This document shows, piece after piece, positions 44,208-54,213 of a DNA stretch of 64,000 nucleotides (position 1 is its first letter; the number at the start of each line of letters is the position of its first letter). Made by a program: the position numbers and the translations under genes. The notes under the pieces are model-generated. The model worked only from the letters and a program-made list of their open reading frames with translations. It was not told the origin of the DNA and made no database searches. Source of the stretch: Clostridium sp. DSM 17811 (lineage in GTDB: Bacteria; Bacillota; Clostridia; Clostridiales; Clostridiaceae); NCBI RefSeq assembly GCF_018861905.1, contig NZ_JAHLDU010000021.1, positions 1-64,000 of the forward strand, written 5' to 3'.

Positions 44208-44211
44208 TATT

Positions 44212-44811
44212 ATGGATAAAATTGTTTTAGATTCTATGTCAAGAGATTGTACTTTTAAATTAAGAGATATTATAAGTCAATATATTTTCCCTATAGTTAA
44301 GTCATCGCGTCCCATTGTTGTTTTATGTATTGGGACAGACAGATCTACAGGAGATAGTTTAGGACCACTTGTTGGAAATAAACTAAATTTTCTAATTAGG
44401 AACAAAATTCATATTTATGGTAATCTTGAATGCCCAGTTCATGCAAAAAATTTATGCGAAACAATTGATGAAATTAACTATACATATACCGACCCTTATA
44501 TTATTGCGATTGATGCTTGCCTTGGAAGTTTACAAAATGTAGGTAAAATAGTAGTTGAAGAAAAACCCTTAAGCCCCGGTGCTGCTATGAACAAAGACCT
44601 ACCTAAAGTTGGTAATCTAAGCATAACTGGAATTGTAAATATATCCGGCGCCTTTGAATTTATGGTTCTTCAAAACACAAGGCTATACACAGTAATGATA
44701 CTTGCTGACGCCATTTCTAAAGGTCTGTATCATTCAGTGCTAAAAACTATTGGTGGGATAAAATTAAATTCAATCTATGATGATTCTAATATAAATAATG
44801 TTGAAGGATAA
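44212..44811 (+). CDS. yyaC: Germination-protease-like spore protein YyaC
   Basis: The 199-residue DUF1256 protein, related to the GPR spore protease fold, has CIGTDRSTGDSLGPLVGNKL and AIDACLGSLQNVGKI. Bacillus YyaC is linked to sporulation. The ATG at 44212 follows AGGAGG by 10 bases; the ORF could be read from 44179 but that reading precedes the site. The ribosome binding site is inside a hairpin. Confidence 0.88.
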   Translation: MDKIVLDSMSRDCTFKLRDIISQYIFPIVKSSRPIVVLCIGTDRSTGDSLGPLVGNKLNFLIRNKIHIYGNLECPVHAKNLCETIDEINYTYTDPYIIAIDACLGSLQNVGKIVVEEKPLSPGAAMNKDLPKVGNLSITGIVNISGAFEFMVLQNTRLYTVMILADAISKGLYHSVLKTIGGIKLNSIYDDSNINNVEG

Positions 44812-44818
44812 TTCTTTA

Positions 44819-44865
44819 TTAAATTAAAGACATCCACTTATAAAAAGCGGATGTCTTTAATTTAA
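44819..44865. terminator. Bidirectional terminator between yyaC and ykuS
   Basis: TTAAATTAAAGACATCC pairs with GGATGTCTTTAATTTAA; 17-bp stem. It includes the stop codon of the ykuS-like gene. Confidence 0.9.
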
Positions 44866-45119
44866 AATATTGGACTATATACTCTAGTCGTTAATATATA
44901 CTCGATTTCATCTATTGATTTACTTCCACTATCGACAATTAAAGTTCCATCTCTATTTGTACTGCTTTGCATCATTAAGTTTTTAAGACCGCCCTCTTTA
45001 AGTTTACATATTATTGCATCACAGTGGGTATTATTATCTGTGTTGTTTATCACTGTGTAACCCCTTTGCGTTAATTCATCTTGTAAATATTCAAGATCAT
45101 GTGAAACACATATTACCAT
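44862..45119 (-). CDS. YkuS / UPF0180 family protein
   Basis: 85 aa with the family pattern LQDELTQRGYTVIN, CDAIICK and IVDSGSKSIDEIEYIL. Function unknown. The AGAGG ribosome binding site is six bases before the ATG and lies in the stem of a terminator-like hairpin at 45127-45155. Confidence 0.75.
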   Translation of the reverse strand: MVICVSHDLEYLQDELTQRGYTVINNTDNNTHCDAIICKLKEGGLKNLMMQSSTNRDGTLIVDSGSKSIDEIEYILTTRVYSPIF

Positions 45120-45126
45120 AAAAAAC

Positions 45127-45155
45127 CTCTTTTGTTTTTAGTATGCCACAAAAGA
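45127..45155 (-). terminator. Terminator-like hairpin overlapping the ykuS ribosome binding site
   Basis: CTCTTTTG / CAAAAGAG (8 bp) with a 13-nt loop; on the minus strand it is followed by GGTTTTTT and then the ATG. It could end the DUF4446 transcript and mask the AGAGG site of ykuS. Confidence 0.65.
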
Positions 45156-45199
45156 GAATTTTTATTACTAATATTTTAATATATTTTTAAATACTTCTG

Positions 45200-45703
45200 C
45201 TATTTTCTTGCTTTTACAGCTTGCTCTAATGCTTCACTTTCTTCATCTGATAATTCATACCTAGATATTCCCTTGTCTACTGGTTTAGCATAAGTAGTAC
45301 TTTCATCTCGTCCATAAATGCTTGTTAATATAAACCCATTACTATTTCCATCAAGCAATGCTATAGAAAAACTTAAATCACTACCCATATCATCAAATGC
45401 CTTATATCTTATGATTGAAGTTTTTTGTATACAAGTTTTTAACTCTCCATCTATTCGCTCATACAATTGTTTTACATTTCTATTTTGATCTTTAACTTCA
45501 TCTACTTTATCTAAATATGATATAACCATTTCTTCTAAATTTTTATTATCTACACCTCTCATTAACTTCCTGTATTTACTTTCTAATTTATTTAAAGCTC
45601 TATATGTTATTGCAACTAATATAATTAGTATAAGTACAAAAATAATAAGACCTATTACTATATATAATTCAGAATTTTTTATAAAATTAATTATGTTCTC
45701 CAT
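45200..45703 (-). CDS. DUF4446 family membrane-anchored protein
   Basis: The 167-residue protein has one N-terminal membrane helix (LYIVIGLIIFVLILIILVAI), a coiled segment and a C-terminal domain with IIRYKAFDDMGSDLSFSIALL, the DUF4446 signature. It is regularly found downstream of parB in clostridia. Function unknown. Confidence 0.88.
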   Translation of the reverse strand: MENIINFIKNSELYIVIGLIIFVLILIILVAITYRALNKLESKYRKLMRGVDNKNLEEMVISYLDKVDEVKDQNRNVKQLYERIDGELKTCIQKTSIIRYKAFDDMGSDLSFSIALLDGNSNGFILTSIYGRDESTTYAKPVDKGISRYELSDEESEALEQAVKARK

Positions 45704-45726
45704 TATAAGCTACTTCCTCTCAAATA

Positions 45727-45742
45727 TGTTTCACGTGAAACA
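45727..45742. promoter_or_regulatory. parS site 1
   Basis: TGTTTCACGTGAAACA, a perfect 16-bp match to the bacterial parS consensus, directly adjacent to the parB stop codon. Confidence 0.95.
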
Positions 45743-46600
45743 TTATATATTAAAAACTTCTAATATTCTTTCAAAATCTTCCTCTGAATAATACTCTATT
45801 TCTATTTTACCCTTGTTTTTATTTTTGGCATTAATAATAACTTTTGTACCAAAACGACCCTCTAATTTACTCATTATATCTTTATAATATATACTATTAT
45901 CAATATTAACCACTTTTTCACTCTTTTTATTTTCAAAATTTTTTACTAATTTTTCGGTTTCGCGTACATTAAGAGTATCATCTATAACCATCTGAGAAAT
46001 TTGATATTGAAGTTCTTTATCATTTATTCCAAGTATTGCCCTCCCATGCCCCTCTGAGATTACTCCATCCATTATATAATCTTGAACTCTTTCATCTAAG
46101 TTTAATAACCTCATAGTATTTGATATAGCTGTTCTTGACTTAGATACCTTCTTACTAATTTCTTCTTGAGTAAGGTTAAAATCTAACAATAATTTCTTAT
46201 ACGCAATAGCTTCTTCTATAGGATTTAAATCCTCTCTTTGAATATTCTCTATTAATGATATCTCTAACACTTCTTTATCAGTTATATTCATAATAATTGC
46301 TGGTATTTCCACGAGACCAATACTTTTAGCCGCTCTAAATCTTCTCTCACCTGCTACAACAATATATATATTGTCTTCCTTATTTAATATAATAGGTTGA
46401 ATCACACCATGTTCTTTTATTGATTGAGCCAATTCAAATATTTTTTCAGAATCAAAGTTTTTTCTTGGTTGATCCTTATTAGCCTTAATTAAATTCATTG
46501 GTATTTTAAAAATAGTAGAACTATCTTCAATAATTTCTTCTTCTGGTATTAAAGCCCCTAGTCCTTTGCCTAGACCAAATTTCTTATTCAATATTGTCAT
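45743..46600 (-). CDS. parB: Chromosome partitioning protein ParB (Spo0J)
   Basis: The 285-residue ParB CTPase binds parS and loads clamps at the origin. N-terminal arginine box GERRFRAAKSIGL, HTH region LTQEEISKKVSKSRTAISN and C-terminal dimerisation helix. The parS-specificity residues equivalent to Caulobacter R173/T179 are seen as R and T in SRTAISNT. The start overlaps parA by 4 nt. It runs with parA and the two parS sites. Confidence 0.95.
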   Translation of the reverse strand: MTILNKKFGLGKGLGALIPEEEIIEDSSTIFKIPMNLIKANKDQPRKNFDSEKIFELAQSIKEHGVIQPIILNKEDNIYIVVAGERRFRAAKSIGLVEIPAIIMNITDKEVLEISLIENIQREDLNPIEEAIAYKKLLLDFNLTQEEISKKVSKSRTAISNTMRLLNLDERVQDYIMDGVISEGHGRAILGINDKELQYQISQMVIDDTLNVRETEKLVKNFENKKSEKVVNIDNSIYYKDIMSKLEGRFGTKVIINAKNKNKGKIEIEYYSEEDFERILEVFNI

Positions 46601-47364
46601 CTCCCTTGTCTATCTAAAAACTCACTCGCTAAGTCTTCGTAAGCGCGTGCTCCTTTGCACTTATCATCATAAAGCATGATTGGTAATCCAAAACTCGGGG
46701 ATTCAGCCAATCTTATATTTCTCGGTATTGTTGTTTTATAAACTTTATCATTAAAATATTTATTCACTTCTGCCACTACCTCATTACATAATTTCGTTCT
46801 ATTATCATACATACTTAAAATTATACCCTCAATTTCCAACTTTTTATTTAAAGATTTTTTAACTAGTTGAATGGTATTTACTAATTGTCCAACACCTTCT
46901 AAAGCATAAAATTCACATTGGATAGGTGTAAGAACACTAGTCGCTGCTGTAAGAGCATTTATCGTTAAAATTCCGAGTGATGGAGGACAATCTATAAAAA
47001 TGTAATCAAACTTACCTTGGATTTCTTTAAGCTTTTCTTTTAATATATTTTCACGATTATTTATATTTATAAGTTCTACTTCTGCACCCACAAGTTCCAT
47101 TGTTGAGGGCACTATGTATAAATTATTTACTAGCTCACATTCTTTTATAGTATCATTAATAGAAATATCTGAAGTTAACAAGTCATAAGTTGATAAACTA
47201 ATTTTTTTCTTATCAATTCCGAGTCCACTTGTAGTATTCCCCTGGGGATCAATATCTATTGTTAAAATCTTTTTCCCTTGCATCGCTAAGTAAGAACATA
47301 AATTTATATTTGTAGTAGTTTTACCTACCCCTCCCTTTTGGTTGAAAATGCATATTGTTTTCAT
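46597..47364 (-). CDS. parA: Chromosome partitioning ATPase ParA (Soj)
   Basis: The 255-residue deviant Walker ATPase has NQKGGVGKTTTNINL, a Walker A' and IFIDCPPSLGIL Walker B motif. It drives ParB-parS movement and, in Bacillus, modulates DnaA activity. It overlaps parB by 4 nt. Confidence 0.96.
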   Translation of the reverse strand: MKTICIFNQKGGVGKTTTNINLCSYLAMQGKKILTIDIDPQGNTTSGLGIDKKKISLSTYDLLTSDISINDTIKECELVNNLYIVPSTMELVGAEVELININNRENILKEKLKEIQGKFDYIFIDCPPSLGILTINALTAATSVLTPIQCEFYALEGVGQLVNTIQLVKKSLNKKLEIEGIILSMYDNRTKLCNEVVAEVNKYFNDKVYKTTIPRNIRLAESPSFGLPIMLYDDKCKGARAYEDLASEFLDRQGR

Positions 47365-47511
47365 GACTACACCTACCCTTCATAATATTATTTATACGTG
47401 TATAAGCTTATATTGGTAAATATATAGACTTATATATTCTACTATATAGTTCATTATATATTTATGTTAAATATTTTAATAGTACTTTTTTAAATTTTCC
47501 AAAAAAATATA

Positions 47512-47549
47512 AAAAAGCAGAATGTTTCACGTGAAACATTCTGCTTTTT
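47512..47549. promoter_or_regulatory. parS site 2 inside a perfect 38-bp palindromic terminator
   Basis: TGTTTCACGTGAAACA (47523-47538) forms the centre of a perfect 38-bp palindrome flanked by AAAAAGCAGAA and TTCTGCTTTTT. It lies between noc and parA and looks like an intrinsic terminator for noc transcription that also contains a perfect ParB-binding site. Confidence 0.92.
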
Positions 47550-47553
47550 AAAA

Positions 47554-48333
47554 TCATTTTTTAGGTATTCTAATTGTTACTTCTATACTATCCTCTAATT
47601 CCTTAGACTTATATTCCGCATTTATGCCATATTTATCAAAGACTTGTTTAATAGTATTTATGTAAACTCTAGGCGCGAAAATTCCTTTTATCTTTTTATT
47701 TCCGCCAGCCGCCACTTCACTTCTACATAATTTCAATAATTCTTTTTCAATAAGTTCTTCTGTATTTTTGACATTTAGTGATTTGCTAACTACTAATTTC
47801 AGTACTTTCTTTTGAAGATTTATATTAGGCAATCGAAGCAATGCTCTAGCATGTCTCTCCGTAAGCTTATTCTCCACTAAAATGTTAGTTATTTCCTTAT
47901 CCAATTTAAGTAGTCTTAATTTATTTGCAATTGTTGATTGTTTCTTACCTATCATTTGTGCTAACCGCTCTTGTGTATATGAATGATCTTGTATAAGATT
48001 ATAATAAGCCATAGCCTCTTCTAAAAAATTTAAATCCTCTCTTTGTAAATTTTCTAGTAGTGCAATTGCTGCAGATTCTTTATCCGTTATATCTACAATA
48101 ATTACTGGAACTTGTTCAAGTCCTATTTTTTTTGCTGCTCTTAGTCTTCTTTCCCCAGCAACTAATTCATACCTGTTTTCCCCGCTTTTTCTAACTGTTA
48201 ATGGTTGAATTATTCCATAAGATTTTATTGACTGAGATAGTTCCTCAATAGTTTCTTCATTAAAGTGCTTTCTAGGTTGATAAGTATTTGGAGAAATTAA
48301 TTCTATAGATACGTGATTTACACTATTTTGCAT
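47554..48333 (-). CDS. noc: Nucleoid occlusion protein Noc (ParB paralogue)
   Basis: The 259-residue ParB-family protein lies between rsmG and parA as in Bacillus. It has GERRLRAAKKIGL and an HTH reading GKKQSTIANKLRLLKL. The residues Q, K and K in that helix match the Noc type at positions where ParB has R, T and A/N (specificity residues as known from Caulobacter ParB and Bacillus Noc), so it should prefer NBS rather than parS sites. Noc sites block FtsZ rings over DNA. Confidence 0.9.
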   Translation of the reverse strand: MQNSVNHVSIELISPNTYQPRKHFNEETIEELSQSIKSYGIIQPLTVRKSGENRYELVAGERRLRAAKKIGLEQVPVIIVDITDKESAAIALLENLQREDLNFLEEAMAYYNLIQDHSYTQERLAQMIGKKQSTIANKLRLLKLDKEITNILVENKLTERHARALLRLPNINLQKKVLKLVVSKSLNVKNTEELIEKELLKLCRSEVAAGGNKKIKGIFAPRVYINTIKQVFDKYGINAEYKSKELEDSIEVTIRIPKK

Positions 48334-48449
48334 AATATACCATCCCTCAATTTTTCCTTTTTCGTTTTTTTACCTTATATTAACAATTCTCTTTTATTGT
48401 GTTATTTCCTTCTTTTTTTTTATTCTTTCGTACGACAAATTATAACATT

Positions 48450-48497
48450 AATCATCACTTTCAGTGCTGCAATCATCACTTTCAGTGCTGCAATCAT
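48450..48497. repeat. Tandem 21-bp repeat in the noc-rsmG spacer
   Basis: AATCATCACTTTCAGTGCTGC occurs twice in succession (48450-48470 and 48471-48491), then AATCAT. Each unit contains the small stem CACT/AGTG. Similar words occur at 6064-6080 (TTAATCATCACTTTCAG) and loosely at 24433-24458. Confidence 0.8.
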
Positions 48498-48509
48498 ACC
48501 AAGCCATAG

Positions 48510-49229
48510 CTAAAACAAAGGGACCTTAGCCACTATACCTGCTTTTCTAGGATACTTTTTATGTGTTTGTGAAATCTTTTTTATTATTACTAAATTGTGA
48601 TTTAAATCACTGCCCTCTATTTGTACCTTTTCTATATGTTCTATTTGTCCACCGAGCAACCTTATTGCATTCTTTGACAACTTAATTTCCTCTTCAACTG
48701 CAGGACCTTTCATTGCAACAAAATACCCTCCGACCTTTACATACGGTATACAATATTCACTTAAAACAGTTAAATTAGCAACAGCTCTTGATACTGCCAC
48801 ATCAAATTTTTCTCTATATTGTTTTTCCTTTGCAAAATCTTCTGCCCTACCATGAATAGCTTTAATATTTTTTAAATTGAGTCTATTAATTACTTCATTC
48901 AAGAAAATAATTCTCTTGTTAAGTGAATCAAGTAACACTATATTAACCTCAGGTTTTATTATTTTCATAGGAATGCCTGGAAAACCTCCACCAGTGCCTA
49001 TATCTATAACATTTTTTGCATTCTTTAGCTGATCAAACTTAAAAACCTTCATAGAATCAATAAAATGTTTTTGAACTATAGCTTCATCTTCTTTTATAGC
49101 AGTCAAATTTATTTTCTCATTCCATTCCTTTATAAGATCTTTATATAACATAAATTGATCATATTTCTTTTGATCAAATTTAAGTCCTACATTATTGCTA
49201 GCCTCATTTAATATATCAAAGTACTCCAC
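48510..49229 (-). CDS. rsmG: 16S rRNA m7G527 methyltransferase
   Basis: The 239-residue SAM-dependent enzyme has the motif [15 protein letters not shown], with [11 protein letters not shown] and [14 protein letters not shown]. The start is GTG (49229), four bases after GGGGGTG. It is next to mnmG, the classical gidA-gidB pair. Confidence 0.95.
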   Translation of the reverse strand: MEYFDILNEASNNVGLKFDQKKYDQFMLYKDLIKEWNEKINLTAIKEDEAIVQKHFIDSMKVFKFDQLKNAKNVIDIGTGGGFPGIPMKIIKPEVNIVLLDSLNKRIIFLNEVINRLNLKNIKAIHGRAEDFAKEKQYREKFDVAVSRAVANLTVLSEYCIPYVKVGGYFVAMKGPAVEEEIKLSKNAIRLLGGQIEHIEKVQIEGSDLNHNLVIIKKISQTHKKYPRKAGIVAKVPLF

Positions 49230-49248
49230 ACTTCACCCCCATATAATT

Positions 49249-51150
49249 TTATAATTTATTTTCACTTTCCGAATTTCTAAGTCTTTTTTGTTGCTCAAGA
49301 TATATCATTAGGACAGACATATCCGCAGGTGATACTCCTGATATTCTAGAAGCTTGACCTATACTTTCAGGTTTGATTTTTCCTAATTTTTGCATAGCCT
49401 CTATCCTCAAACCTTTTATTTTGTCATAATTTATGTCTCTAGATATACTTTTACTTTCAAATTTTTTAAATTGTTTGATTTGATCTAATTGTTTCTGGAT
49501 ATACCCTTCATATTTTGAAACAATATTAACTTGCTCGCATATGTATTTATTTAATATAGGTCTATCCATATCTAGTTTTTCAACCATAAAATAATCAAGT
49601 TCTGGCCTTTTTATAAGTTCATATAAACTAATAGGTTTTTTTAGTGGCGTAGAATTACAAGAAATTAAAAATTCCTCGATCTCCTTTTTATTTGTAACTT
49701 GCAAACTTTTTATTCTTTCAATTTCTTTTTCTATTTGCATTTTCTTTTTTGTAAAAATTTCATATCTATGTTCATCAACTAATCCTATACTATGCCCTAT
49801 CTCCGTTAACCTTAAGTCAGCATTATCTTGTCTTAAAAGTAATCTATACTCAGCTCTTGAGGTCATCATTCTATATGGTTCATTCGTACCCTTCGTAACT
49901 AAATCATCAATTAGAACGCCTATATATCCATCAGATCTTTTTAATACTAATGGCTCCTTATTTTGAGTAAGAAGCGATGCGTTAATACCAGCAATTATAC
50001 CTTGTGATGCAGCTTCTTCATATCCTGAGCTACCATTTATTTGACCAGCTGAGAATAACCCACTAATATCCTTAAATTCTAATGAAAGCTTTAAATTCGT
50101 TGAATCTATACAATCATATTCTATGGCATACGCTGTTCTCATAATTTCTACATTTTCAAGTCCTGGTACTGTTTTTAACATTTCCACCTGTATTTCCTCT
50201 GGGAGTGAACTAGACATACCTTGAACATACATCTCCTGAGTATTCTCCCCTTCAGGCTCAATAAATATTTGATGTCTTGTCTTATCTTTAAATCTCATTA
50301 CTTTATCTTCAATAGATGGGCAATATCTAGGCCCTGTACTCTTAATTGAACCATTATATAATGGCGATCTCATTATGTTTTCTCTAATTACATTATGAGT
50401 ATTTTCGTTTGTATAAGTTAAATAACATGATAGCTGATTTCGACTTATATCATCACTAATAAACGAAAATGGAACTACCTCATTATCGCCAAGTTGCTCC
50501 TCCATCCTAGAAAAGTCAACTGAACGTCTATTTACTCTAGCTGGTGTTCCTGTTTTAAATCTTCGAAGTGTTATTCCCATTTCACATAATGAATTGGAAA
50601 GCTCATTCGCAGGTTGTAATCCACTAGGCCCCTCCCTATAGCTAAGATCTCCAATTATGACCTTTGATTTTAAATATGTTCCAGATGCTATTACAATAGC
50701 CTTAGTCGTGAAATATGCATCATTTTTCGTAAGAATGCCTTTGATTTTTCCATTCTCCACATCTATTGATACTACTTCTAATTGCCTTAATTGCAGATTT
50801 TCCTGATTTTCTAATACTTTTTTCATTCTCATGCCGTATGCCTTTTTATCTGCTTGAGCTCTTAATGAGAAAACAGCTGGTCCTTTAGAAGTGTTTAGCA
50901 TTCTTGATTGTATGTAAGTATTATCAATGTTTACTCCCATCTCACCACCAAGTGCATCTATTTCCCTTACTAAATGTCCCTTAGCAGTCCCCCCAATATT
51001 AGGGTTACAAGGCATTAGAGCCACACTATCTAAATTTATAGCACAAATTAAAGTTGTACATCCCATTCTTGCTGCTGCAAGGCCTGCCTCACAACCTGCA
51101 TGACCGGCCCCAATAACTATAACATCAAAATTTCCTGCATCATACTTCAT
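49249..51150 (-). CDS. mnmG: tRNA uridine-5-carboxymethylaminomethyl modification enzyme MnmG (GidA)
   Basis: A 633-residue FAD protein with the motif [20 protein letters not shown] and GRDLS-type Cys-containing region [20 protein letters not shown]; the C-terminal helical domain binds MnmE. The ATG at 51150 has GGGGTAAAT upstream; a further in-frame codon at 51174 would overlap mnmE and is rejected. With MnmE it makes cmnm5U34 in tRNA. Confidence 0.95.
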   Translation of the reverse strand: MKYDAGNFDVIVIGAGHAGCEAGLAAARMGCTTLICAINLDSVALMPCNPNIGGTAKGHLVREIDALGGEMGVNIDNTYIQSRMLNTSKGPAVFSLRAQADKKAYGMRMKKVLENQENLQLRQLEVVSIDVENGKIKGILTKNDAYFTTKAIVIASGTYLKSKVIIGDLSYREGPSGLQPANELSNSLCEMGITLRRFKTGTPARVNRRSVDFSRMEEQLGDNEVVPFSFISDDISRNQLSCYLTYTNENTHNVIRENIMRSPLYNGSIKSTGPRYCPSIEDKVMRFKDKTRHQIFIEPEGENTQEMYVQGMSSSLPEEIQVEMLKTVPGLENVEIMRTAYAIEYDCIDSTNLKLSLEFKDISGLFSAGQINGSSGYEEAASQGIIAGINASLLTQNKEPLVLKRSDGYIGVLIDDLVTKGTNEPYRMMTSRAEYRLLLRQDNADLRLTEIGHSIGLVDEHRYEIFTKKKMQIEKEIERIKSLQVTNKKEIEEFLISCNSTPLKKPISLYELIKRPELDYFMVEKLDMDRPILNKYICEQVNIVSKYEGYIQKQLDQIKQFKKFESKSISRDINYDKIKGLRIEAMQKLGKIKPESIGQASRISGVSPADMSVLMIYLEQQKRLRNSESENKL

Positions 51151-51158
51151 ATTTACCC

Positions 51159-52535
51159 CTACTTTCCTAAACAAAATTCTGAAAATATCTTATGAATTAT
51201 ATCCTCATCTAGTGCCTCACCTGTAATCTCACCTAGATTCATCCATGCATTCCGTATATCAATTGAAGCTAAATCTATAGCTGCAGTATACTCTAAAGCA
51301 TTTAGTGATGCTTCTAAATTTTCCTTTGCCCGGATTAAAGATTGCTTATGTCTATTATTTGTAACGAATACACCTTCCGTTTTAATTTCACCATTAAAAA
51401 ATAAATCCTTTATGTTATTTTTAAGGTCCTCTAATCCAAAACCAGTTTTTATTGAAATATCAGTAATATACTTAGATTTTAGATTTCGTAATTCACTTAT
51501 ATCTATTTTACCACCTAAATCGCTTTTATTTAATAGCACAATATATTTTTTTTCTTTAATGTAATCAATTATTTCCATATCCTCATGACTAAGGTCCATA
51601 CTTGAATCCAACATTAATATAACTAAATCTGCCTCATCTATTTTTTGTTTTGATGTTTCTACGCCTATTTTTTCAACTATATCATCAGTTTCACGAATTC
51701 CAGCAGTATCTACTATTTTAACTGGTATGCCCTCGATACTTATATACTCTTCTATGGCATCTCTTGTTGTACCTGGTACCTCTGTAACAATAGCTCTTTT
51801 TTCTTTAACAAGAGCATTGAGCAGTGATGATTTCCCTACATTTGGTTTTCCAACTATAACGGTACTTAGACCTTCTCTTAAAATTTTTCCCTCATCTGCC
51901 GTGCTAAGTAGCATATCTATCTCATTTATTATCAATGTAACTTCATTGCGTACTTCATTTGCAGTTACATCTTCAATATCCTCTTCTGGGTAATCAACTG
52001 TAACCTCTATATGCGCTATTACACTAAGCAATTTGTTTCTTACGTTTTTTATTTCCCTGGAAATTGACCCTTCTGATTGCATAAGTGCTGACTTCATGCT
52101 AAGTTCTGTTTTTGCCCTTATTATATCCATAACTGCTTCTGCTTGACTTAAGTCAATTCTACCATTTAAAAATGCTCTTTTTGTAAATTCTCCTGGTTCT
52201 GCTATTCTTGCACCAGAACGAATAATCTCTTGCAGTATTCTATTAGTCCCCACTACCCCACCATGACAATTTACTTCAATAGTATCCTCTGCTGTGAAAC
52301 TTTTAGGGCCTTTCATATACGAAATAATAACTTCATCAAGTCTAACTCCATTTTTATCTATTATATGTCCATATCTCATAGTATAAGATTTGAAATCACT
52401 AAGCTTTCTATTATTATTACCTACAAATATACTATCCACTATATTTATGGCTTTATCACCGGATATTCTAATTATGGATATACCACCTTCTCCTATGCTA
52501 GTTGATATTGCAGCTATAGTATCAAATTCTTTCAT
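51159..52535 (-). CDS. mnmE: tRNA modification GTPase MnmE (TrmE)
   Basis: 458 aa with an N-terminal tetrahydrofolate-binding domain, a G domain ([33 protein letters not shown]) and a C-terminal FCLGK tail whose Cys is needed for tRNA modification. GGAGG precedes the ATG. Partner of MnmG. Confidence 0.97.
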   Translation of the reverse strand: MKEFDTIAAISTSIGEGGISIIRISGDKAINIVDSIFVGNNNRKLSDFKSYTMRYGHIIDKNGVRLDEVIISYMKGPKSFTAEDTIEVNCHGGVVGTNRILQEIIRSGARIAEPGEFTKRAFLNGRIDLSQAEAVMDIIRAKTELSMKSALMQSEGSISREIKNVRNKLLSVIAHIEVTVDYPEEDIEDVTANEVRNEVTLIINEIDMLLSTADEGKILREGLSTVIVGKPNVGKSSLLNALVKEKRAIVTEVPGTTRDAIEEYISIEGIPVKIVDTAGIRETDDIVEKIGVETSKQKIDEADLVILMLDSSMDLSHEDMEIIDYIKEKKYIVLLNKSDLGGKIDISELRNLKSKYITDISIKTGFGLEDLKNNIKDLFFNGEIKTEGVFVTNNRHKQSLIRAKENLEASLNALEYTAAIDLASIDIRNAWMNLGEITGEALDEDIIHKIFSEFCLGK

Positions 52536-52605
52536 TAAATATATCCTCCCAATTTTATAAGTATTTATTATATTGTTTAGTTTTACAAATTTAAAAAGAA
52601 AGCCC

Positions 52606-53232
52606 TTAGGCTTTCTTTAAATCAACTACAACTCTTCTATAAGGTTCTTCACCTTCACTAAATGTATAAATATATGTATCATTTTGAAGTGAAGAGTGTA
52701 TTATTCTTCTCTCATAAGGGTTCATAGGTTCAAGTTTTAATACTCTGCCACTTACCCTAACCTTATAAGCAATTTTTGATGCAAGCCTTTTTAAAGTTTC
52801 TTCTCTTTTTGCTCTATAATTTTCAGTATCTAATAATACTCTTTTATACTCTTGATCATGATTTTTATTTACAACTAAACTCACAAGGTATTGAAGGGCA
52901 TCTAAAGTTTCACCTCTATATCCAATTAATAGTCCCATATTAGGTCCAATTAAATCAATATGAATTTCATTGTTTTCATCTTTAAGATTAACTTCTGCTT
53001 TCATATTCATAGACTGTAGTACTTCCATTAAAAAAGTTTCAGCTTCTTTTAAACTATCCCTTTTAACGGTAACCCTAATTTTAGCTGGTTTTACACCTAT
53101 GATATTTAAAAATCCTTTACTTCCTTCATCTAACGTTTCAACTTCAACTTTATCTCTTGTGACTTTTAATTCGTCTAGTGCTTTACTAGTAGCATCCTCA
53201 ACGTTTTTTCCAATCATTTCAATAATCTTCAT
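52606..53232 (-). CDS. khpB: RNA-binding protein KhpB (Jag/EloR)
   Basis: The 208-residue protein has an N-terminal Jag domain (residues 1-55), a KH domain with [20 protein letters not shown], and a C-terminal R3H domain ([19 protein letters not shown]). In streptococci it controls cell elongation. It is next to yidC, the usual order. Confidence 0.93.
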   Translation of the reverse strand: MKIIEMIGKNVEDATSKALDELKVTRDKVEVETLDEGSKGFLNIIGVKPAKIRVTVKRDSLKEAETFLMEVLQSMNMKAEVNLKDENNEIHIDLIGPNMGLLIGYRGETLDALQYLVSLVVNKNHDQEYKRVLLDTENYRAKREETLKRLASKIAYKVRVSGRVLKLEPMNPYERRIIHSSLQNDTYIYTFSEGEEPYRRVVVDLKKA

Positions 53233-53284
53233 ATCGTATTACACCCGCCTTTCTTAATGTAAAAATTAGGCACTTGTGTTAAAC

Positions 53285-53983
53285 TTATTTTCTATTTTTA
53301 TTATCTGCTATTAATACTTCATCCGCTTTTTTATTTAATTCAATTTTATTTATAACTACAGTTTGAATTATTTGTATTACATTATTTATAACCCAATATA
53401 ATACCAATGTACCTGGAAACTTAAGACTCATGAATCCCATGAAAATAGCCATCACAGTGTTCATTGTTGAAGTTTGTTTGGATTGAGCACCATCTGTTGA
53501 CGGCGGCTGCATAAGTTTTGATGAAAAATATGTTGTAACAGTAGATAATATTGGTAATATATATAATGGATCTGATTTTGTTAAATCCTGCATCCATAAA
53601 AAACCGGCTCCATGCATATTTAAGTGTTGAAAAACAGCATATAAAGAAAATAGAATAGGCATCTGAACAATCATTGGCAAACAACCACCCATTGGGTTTA
53701 CTCCGTTTTCCTTATAAAGTTTCATTACTTCTTGCTGAGCCTTTTGTGGGTCGCTTTTATATTTTGCTTGAACTTTTTTCATTTCTGGTTGAATTGCACC
53801 CATTTTAGCGGTTGATCTAAGTTGTTTAACACTTAAAGGCAACAATATTAATCTTACAATAATTGTGAAAACAATTATTGCGAGTCCATATGATAAATCA
53901 TTATTTGGTATAATTGTATGAATTGCACCATTTACCATGTAAAAAAACTTAGTAAGTGGCTCAGTTAAAAACTTTATATTCAA
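53285..53983 (-). CDS. yidC: Membrane protein insertase YidC (SpoIIIJ type)
   Basis: A 232-residue polytopic protein with the YidC core (FTIIVRLILLPLSVKQLRS, VMKLYKENGVNPMGGCLPM). There is no clear lipobox at the N-terminus. The start codon is TTG with AGGAGG nine bases upstream. It helps insert membrane proteins; in Bacillus this paralogue is called SpoIIIJ. Confidence 0.95.
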   Translation of the reverse strand: MNIKFLTEPLTKFFYMVNGAIHTIIPNNDLSYGLAIIVFTIIVRLILLPLSVKQLRSTAKMGAIQPEMKKVQAKYKSDPQKAQQEVMKLYKENGVNPMGGCLPMIVQMPILFSLYAVFQHLNMHGAGFLWMQDLTKSDPLYILPILSTVTTYFSSKLMQPPSTDGAQSKQTSTMNTVMAIFMGFMSLKFPGTLVLYWVINNVIQIIQTVVINKIELNKKADEVLIADNKNRK

Positions 53984-54003
53984 ATTTAAAAACCTCCTGG
54001 CGC

Positions 54004-54213
54004 TTATTTAACTGGATCAAAGCCGCCCTTATTATAAGGATGACATCTTAGTATTCTCTTTATTCCCATTATCAAGCCTTTTATTGCTCCATACTTTTCA
54101 ATAGCTTCTAAAGTATACTGAGAACATGTAGGATAAAATATACAACAAGGCCTCTTAAGAGGTGATATATATTTTCTATAACATTTAATACCCAGTATAA
54201 GTATTTTTTTCAT
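54004..54213 (-). CDS. yidD: Membrane insertion efficiency factor YidD
   Basis: 69 aa with the family signature [20 protein letters not shown] followed by [15 protein letters not shown] and [13 protein letters not shown]. It overlaps rnpA by 29 nt, as in many bacteria. Confidence 0.95.
   Translation of the reverse strand: MKKILILGIKCYRKYISPLKRPCCIFYPTCSQYTLEAIEKYGAIKGLIMGIKRILRCHPYNKGGFDPVK

Noticed and set aside
53421-53684. 87-codon minus-strand frame within yidC
   Set aside because: Same-strand out-of-frame shadow of yidC with no ribosome site.
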